A stretch of DNA of 18,772 bases, taken from contig JAITSE010000100.1 in assembly GCA_031288005.1 (NCBI GenBank), forward strand, positions 1 to 18,772, in the 5' to 3' direction. The notes below the pieces were generated by a model, which was not told where the DNA came from, did not search any database, and was given only the letters and a program-made list of their open reading frames with translations. Positions 15,414 to 18,772 of the stretch are shown one piece after another (the stretch's first letter is position 1; each line of letters starts with the position of its first letter). The position numbers were made by a program, and so were the translations under genes. Source of the stretch: Treponema sp. Its GTDB lineage: Bacteria; Spirochaetota; Spirochaetia; Treponematales; Breznakiellaceae.

Positions 15414-16462
15414 GAAACCGCTTGCCGGTTGTGATCACGGAGTACAGGCTGCTATGGTTTAAGATATGCCTATTTATTCTGTTCTGCGTCATTGGAACTT
15501 CCACTGCGGCGGGCGTAGAAATTCTCAACGGCAGAATCAAACTGGTGCTTCATGAAGATACCGGGCGTTTTTCTCTGTACTATTTGATCGATATGCCTCA
15601 GCAGAGGGATATTAATTTCTGGCGATATGAGCCTTTTTTTGTAACCAACGATCCCAGGACCAGCTTTCTTACAGTAATGATCAATGACCGGACCTACAGG
15701 CTGGGAGATTCTCCGGCATTTAGGATGAGAATACGGCAAAGCGCCACGAATCCCACAATCATTTTTGAGTCATCGTTTTTGCTAGTAACTCAGGAATTCA
15801 TCTTTATCAAAACTGCCGGTTCCACAATGTCCACAGGAGTCAGGATGAATGTCAGGCTGGAAAACCGGGGGCCTGAGATCGCGGCGGGACTACGGTTCCT
15901 GCTGGATACCAGTCTGGGCGAGGGGAGCGGGACGGCTCCTTTTACCATAGGGCGGGAGCTGATTTCAACCGAATTCCTCATTGATTCCCGGAGGAGCGAT
16001 TTATATTGGGTTTCCAGGAACAGCCGCTTCGGACTCATGGGAAGCATCGACGCCGGAGAAGGTTCCCGCCCGGATACGCTCCATTTTGCCAACTGGAAAC
16101 GCCTTAACGAGGTTCCGTGGGTACTTGCCTTCACTTCAGGCAGAAATTTCAATTACTTGCCCTATTCGATTAACGATTCGGCAGTCTCTTACAATTTTGA
16201 TCCTCGGCCTCTGGCCCGGGGAGCTTCAAGAAATTACACGATTCTCCTAGCCGCGGCGGACGAGAACGGTTTCTTCCGGGTAGAAGACACCCTTTCAAGC
16301 GCCCCGCCCGCCGGCTCAAGGGAAGAAGACTTGATTGCCTTGCGGGATCTCATCGGCAGGCTTGACAGCCACCTTTCGGGCCGGCAGGTCCTCTCTGATT
16401 GGGAGCTTGAGGAGATTGAAACAGCTATTGCCGCCCTAAAAGCCCGGTATGGACTAAGGTAA
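15410..16462 (+). CDS. Secreted or membrane-anchored protein of unknown function
   Basis: 350 residues; I do not recognise a family. An N-terminal hydrophobic segment (about 15-34, WFKICLFILFCVIGTSTAAG) is a signal peptide or anchor. The mature part is rich in predicted beta strands (IKLVLHEDTGRFSLYYL, SFLTVMINDRTYRL, GVRMNVRLENRGPEIAAGLRFLLDTSLGEG in pieces), like a galactose-mutarotase or beta-sandwich fold, but no catalytic motif can be claimed. The last ~50 residues (REEDLIALRDLIGRLD...WELEEIETAIAALK) form helices. GGAGG at 15396-15400 precedes ATG 15410, which overlaps the upstream stop, so it is translationally coupled to the secreted TPR protein. The two probably act together in the envelope. 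Confidence 0.8.
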   Translation: MRNRLPVVITEYRLLWFKICLFILFCVIGTSTAAGVEILNGRIKLVLHEDTGRFSLYYLIDMPQQRDINFWRYEPFFVTNDPRTSFLTVMINDRTYRLGDSPAFRMRIRQSATNPTIIFESSFLLVTQEFIFIKTAGSTMSTGVRMNVRLENRGPEIAAGLRFLLDTSLGEGSGTAPFTIGRELISTEFLIDSRRSDLYWVSRNSRFGLMGSIDAGEGSRPDTLHFANWKRLNEVPWVLAFTSGRNFNYLPYSINDSAVSYNFDPRPLARGASRNYTILLAAADENGFFRVEDTLSSAPPAGSREEDLIALRDLIGRLDSHLSGRQVLSDWELEEIETAIAALKARYGLR

Positions 16463-16473
16463 GACTTGAACCG

Positions 16474-17622
16474 ATGAAACTCGATCCTGTTTTAACCAAA
16501 GCGGTCCGCTTTCTTAAAGCGGGCAAATATGGAAAAACCATTCAAGTTCTGGAAGGCGAGGTATTGCGGTACCGGGATTCCTTTATCTATTACTATATCC
16601 TCGCCTCCGCCTGCCTAAGGGCGGGGGACTTTGGCGGAGCTCTTACCTATTTCAAAAGAGCCAGGGAAATCAGACTTAGGGATCCTCTTGTTATGACCGG
16701 CCTTGCGGCCTTGTTTCTTCGCCGGGGAGAAACCGTCCGGGCTGTAGATTTTTATTTGGAAATCCAAGACATAGACCCAGGAAACAAGTTTGCAAAACGC
16801 GCCCTTAAAGTAATCAGGAAAAACGGAAAGATCGAAAAAATTGCGGACTGGATAGATTCGGGCAAGCTGCATCTGCTCTATCCTCCGATTCCGAAACTTC
16901 CCCTTGCCTCAAACCTTTTCTTCCTTTTCTTTTGCGCTTTAGCCGCGGCTGCGGGACTTTTTGTCATACTTTTACGTCTTGACGTAATAAGTCCCTCCAA
17001 AGTCAAAACCGAAAGGGAAGGTTTCGCCGGCACGGTCTTGGAAAAGGAAGAACGGGAGGCCCCCTTTCAGATAGACGGAAGCTGGCGTTACATCCTTTCG
17101 AGAGAACAGGTTCTTGCCGCCTATGAGGAAGCCAGAAAACTGTTTGCGGCGTACCGGGACGAGGAGGCCAAAGTCGCATTGAATCGCATCCTGGAATCCA
17201 ACGCTTCAGAAGGGATAAAGAACAAGGCCCGGCTTCTTTTTTCCTATACAAGACCTCAAGGTTTCGATACGTTTTCTGAAAAAGACAGCTTTACCTACGG
17301 AGAGGTGATGAAAGATCCGCCCCTGTACAGGGACTGCTATGTGATATGGAAAGGCATGGCCGCCAATCTGGAGATAATCCAAAACGTTACAGTTTTCACT
17401 TTTCTGGTAGGATACGATACCCGGACCACGCTGGAAGGCCAGGTTCCGGCGGTCTTTAGTTCGGCTATCCCGGTGAACCCGGAACTCCCCTTAAAGGTCC
17501 TGGCTCGGGTGGTTCCTGTGGTAAGCCCTTCGGGTATGGATATACGTCTTGAGGGGACGGCGATCCAGCAGATAGGACTGCTTTATCCTTCCGCAGGGGA
17601 AAGCGCCGGCGGCGGCCAATGA
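16474..17622 (+). CDS. TPR membrane protein with one TM helix
   Basis: 382 residues. N-terminal TPR-like helices (KAVRFLKAGKYGKTIQVLEGE, YYILASACLRAGDFGGALTYFKRA, GLAALFLRRGETVRAVDFYLE; about 9-110). One TM helix lies at about 146-169 (NLFFLFFCALAAAAGLFVIL), and a C-terminal domain has further helices (AYEEARKLFAAYRDEEAKVAL) and a beta-rich end (VFTFLVGYDTRTTLEGQVPAVF). No cleavable signal; the TPR part is probably cytoplasmic and the C-terminal part periplasmic. It begins 11 bases after the previous gene with no clear ribosome site, and its TGA overlaps the dtd start (ATGA). Function unknown; operon position ties it to the two secreted proteins before it. Confidence 0.82.
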   Translation: MKLDPVLTKAVRFLKAGKYGKTIQVLEGEVLRYRDSFIYYYILASACLRAGDFGGALTYFKRAREIRLRDPLVMTGLAALFLRRGETVRAVDFYLEIQDIDPGNKFAKRALKVIRKNGKIEKIADWIDSGKLHLLYPPIPKLPLASNLFFLFFCALAAAAGLFVILLRLDVISPSKVKTEREGFAGTVLEKEEREAPFQIDGSWRYILSREQVLAAYEEARKLFAAYRDEEAKVALNRILESNASEGIKNKARLLFSYTRPQGFDTFSEKDSFTYGEVMKDPPLYRDCYVIWKGMAANLEIIQNVTVFTFLVGYDTRTTLEGQVPAVFSSAIPVNPELPLKVLARVVPVVSPSGMDIRLEGTAIQQIGLLYPSAGESAGGGQ

Positions 17623-18086
17623 AAGCTGTCATCCAGCGGGTTAGAAACGCTTTTGTTACTGTCGTGGATGAAGACGGCGCGGCGGGTTTTCCGGGCCGTT
17701 TAGCCGGGCGTATAGAGCGGGGGCTTCTTGTCTATCTGGGGGTTGCCCGCGGAGACACTGAAGATGACGCCCGCCGTCTGGCGGAAAAAATCGCCGTTCT
17801 CCGTATCTTTGAAGACGGAGAGGGGAAGATGAACCTTTCCGTTCAGGACACATCAGGCGGCGTGCTTGCGGTTTCCCAATTCACTCTTTTGGCCGATGCC
17901 AAAAAAGGCCGGCGCCCCTATTACGGGGATGCCGAAGCCCCCGAAACCGCAAAGGCCCTCTACGAATATTTTATTGAGCAGATCAGGAAGGCGGGACTTT
18001 CATGCGAAAGCGGCGAGTTTCGCTCCCGCATGGAAGTCTCCTGCATCAACGACGGCCCTGTAACGATACTGCTGGATTCAAGGTAA
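17619..18086 (+). CDS. dtd: D-aminoacyl-tRNA deacylase
   Basis: 155 residues, slightly longer than the usual ~145 because of a small insertion at about 16-27 (DEDGAAGFPGRL). Landmarks: MKAVIQRV start, GLLVYLGVARGD, KIAVLRIFEDGEGKMNLSV, the SQFTL active-site motif at 86-90, ADAKKGRRPYY and the cross-subunit Gly-cisPro motif in NDGPVT (G146-P147). The dimeric enzyme hydrolyses D-aminoacyl-tRNA (and Gly-tRNA(Ala)), a chirality checkpoint in the cytoplasm. It is the last gene of the coupled run. ATG 17619 overlaps the upstream stop by four bases and lacks a good ribosome site, so reinitiation is likely. No T-run terminator follows. Confidence 0.95.
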   Translation: MKAVIQRVRNAFVTVVDEDGAAGFPGRLAGRIERGLLVYLGVARGDTEDDARRLAEKIAVLRIFEDGEGKMNLSVQDTSGGVLAVSQFTLLADAKKGRRPYYGDAEAPETAKALYEYFIEQIRKAGLSCESGEFRSRMEVSCINDGPVTILLDSR

Positions 18087-18224
18087 TTTGCAATTCGCGG
18101 GAAATCCGGTCTTTTTCTCAAAACTGCCGGCGGCGGACCGAAGATACGCTAAATAAGCCCGTAGACCAGCGCTGACTGCTGCCGGAGCCGGCGTTCCTGC
18201 CTCGATGTAAAAGCGCCATTCGTT

Positions 18225-18278
18225 TTCCCCAGGGAGGATTCGAACCCCCACAAGCAGATCCAGAGTCGCCCTGGATAA
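18225..18278 (-). other. tRNA 3'-part fragment (anticodon loop through T arm), possible attachment site
   Basis: Minus strand, 18267-18231: CTCTGGA followed by TCTGC resembles an anticodon loop and 3' stem (reading CTG, glutamine, if so). Then comes a short variable region and a perfect-form T arm GGGGG-TTCGAAT-CCTCC. The 5' side does not fold: no D arm, no matching acceptor strand, and the anticodon 5' stem is wrong (GGGCGA where GCAGA is needed). Bases after the T stem (CTGGGGA) find no partner. So it is not a working tRNA. Fragments starting at the anticodon loop are typical of integration scars. An alternative CCAGGG/CCCTGG pairing would give a mini-helix. Confidence 0.5.
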
Positions 18279-18470
18279 AAAACCGTGTCGATAGTATAAA
18301 ATTTGGGTCAAAAAAACCCACGAATTCAATCATCCCAGACATACGGAATAATAGACAATTAAAAACAATCGTCTTTAAGTCTTTATATTACAAGGAATTA
18401 ACGAATTCTGTGATTATTATATCTGAATATTTAAGATATAGCAATAGCTTATAAGACAAACGACAACAAA

Positions 18471-18493
18471 AATCTTTGTCCCAATCTTTGTCC
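18471..18493. repeat. Tandem pair of AATCTTTGTCC
   Basis: Two exact 11-base copies (18471-18481, 18483-18493) separated by one C, period 12. They lie about 200 bases from the tRNA-like fragment, in AT-rich DNA. Short direct repeats near attachment sites can be recombinase arm-binding sites; that is inference. Confidence 0.7.
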
Positions 18494-18579
18494 TAGTAGA
18501 GCCATGTTTTATTATACAGATGTAAAGTATTATTTGAGAGGATAATGTGGACTTTTTAACCAGATATTCCAGGCGTAAA

Positions 18580-18771
18580 CTAAAACGGCAACACCTTAAA
18601 GAATCGTAAAACCTTGAAAAGCACAAAAATGACAATGGCGGATATTGCTGTAATAACAATTCCCAAAAGAGTATTCCGCTGGCCTTTTACCACTTTCACA
18701 GTCTCCCTCAATTCGGCGTTTTCCGTGTCCCTGACAGCAAGTTGCCCGGTCACGGTGGATTCGTATTCATT
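18580..18771 (-). CDS. C-terminal part of a tail-anchored membrane protein, cut by the right edge
   Basis: The minus strand is open from the window edge to TAG at 18582-18580, 63 residues. It reads as a charged, probably coiled-coil part (QLAVRDTENAELRETVKVVK), then a TM helix (about 35-52, LLGIVITAISAIVIFVLF), then KVLRFFKVLPF. No start is present, so the gene begins outside the window. Coding nature is supported by the clean amphipathic-then-hydrophobic pattern and absence of stops. Such coiled-coil plus C-terminal-anchor proteins occur among phage/mobile-element and envelope proteins; I cannot name a family. No terminator was recognised after it. Confidence 0.6.
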   Translation of the reverse strand, partial: NEYESTVTGQLAVRDTENAELRETVKVVKGQRNTLLGIVITAISAIVIFVLFKVLRFFKVLPF

Positions 18772-18772
18772 G

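Larger units (their letters stand above)
18087..18579. other. Non-coding gap: GC-rich remnant, then AT-rich DNA
   Basis: About 490 bases without a supportable gene. The first ~200 bases are GC-rich with a GCCGG-AG-CCGGC palindrome (18181-18192) and the tRNA-like fragment. From about 18275 composition becomes markedly AT-rich, including long A/T stretches at 18350-18440. A short hairpin TGGGT/ACCCA (18304-18320) and a tandem 12-mer (18471-18493) lie in the AT-rich part. Confidence 0.7.

Noticed and set aside
18225..18300. A complete tRNA gene
   Set aside because: No D arm, no 5' acceptor strand pairing with CTGGGGA, and a broken anticodon 5' stem.
18304..18320. TGGGT/ACCCA hairpin as an intrinsic terminator for the right-edge gene
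   Set aside because: The stem is only five bases, there is no true T-run after it on the minus strand, and it lies about 260 bases past the stop.
18078..18342. Minus-strand frames of 74-83 codons through the tRNA-like fragment
   Set aside because: The peptide VGVRILPG is the usual artefact of translating a T arm. The rest has no protein-like pattern.

Overview
The window looks like chromosomal DNA of a spirochaete, most likely a Treponema of the higher-GC, termite-gut type. Three things point there: an elongation factor GreA with a ~740-residue N-terminal extension (the long form I know from spirochaetes), a large DUF4954-type protein, and many TPR and signal-peptide proteins of the treponemal envelope. 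Species assignment is inference; nothing here fixes it. Most of the window is compact, moderately GC-rich coding sequence. The last ~450 bases are clearly more AT-rich.

Layout. (1) 1-1057, plus strand: the end of a probable pyridine-nucleotide disulphide oxidoreductase, then a seven-repeat TPR protein. (2) 1111-5047, minus strand, convergent to it: DUF4954 protein, nitroreductase, sirtuin and NifU-like Fe-S protein, probably one or two operons read right to left. (3) 5240-6538, minus strand: enolase, with a strong intrinsic terminator. (4) 6539-7468: a 930-base non-coding block full of palindromes, a C15 homopolymer and a hexanucleotide repeat, leading into a small plus-strand lipoprotein gene (7469-7873) that has its own terminator. 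(5) 7994-13356, minus strand: a TPR-like protein, the long GreA and a membrane protein with an extracytoplasmic VWA domain and a cytoplasmic tail. (6) 13445-18086, plus strand: ribulose-phosphate epimerase, a repeat-rich 283-base gap, then a tightly coupled run of secreted TPR protein, secreted protein of unknown fold, membrane-anchored TPR protein and D-aminoacyl-tRNA deacylase (ATGA overlaps at two of its three junctions). (7) 18087-18772: a tRNA 3'-part fragment, a tandem 12-base repeat, an AT-rich stretch, and the C-terminus of a tail-anchored membrane protein on the minus strand. This is a possible edge of an integrated element.

Functionally the core is housekeeping: glycolysis (eno), pentose phosphate pathway (rpe), Fe-S delivery (NifU-like), transcript cleavage (GreA) and D-aminoacyl-tRNA editing (dtd). 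Mixed in are envelope proteins of unknown role. The most unusual content is non-coding: three gaps (6786-7064, 7356-7455, 14105-14356) are built from near-perfect palindromes with very short loops and mostly unrelated stem sequences. Some share a GTTCGATAAC or GGACTTGTTC core. I read these as dispersed repeats or structured leaders, and I do not recognise them as a named family. No CRISPR array, rRNA, complete tRNA or transposase gene was seen.
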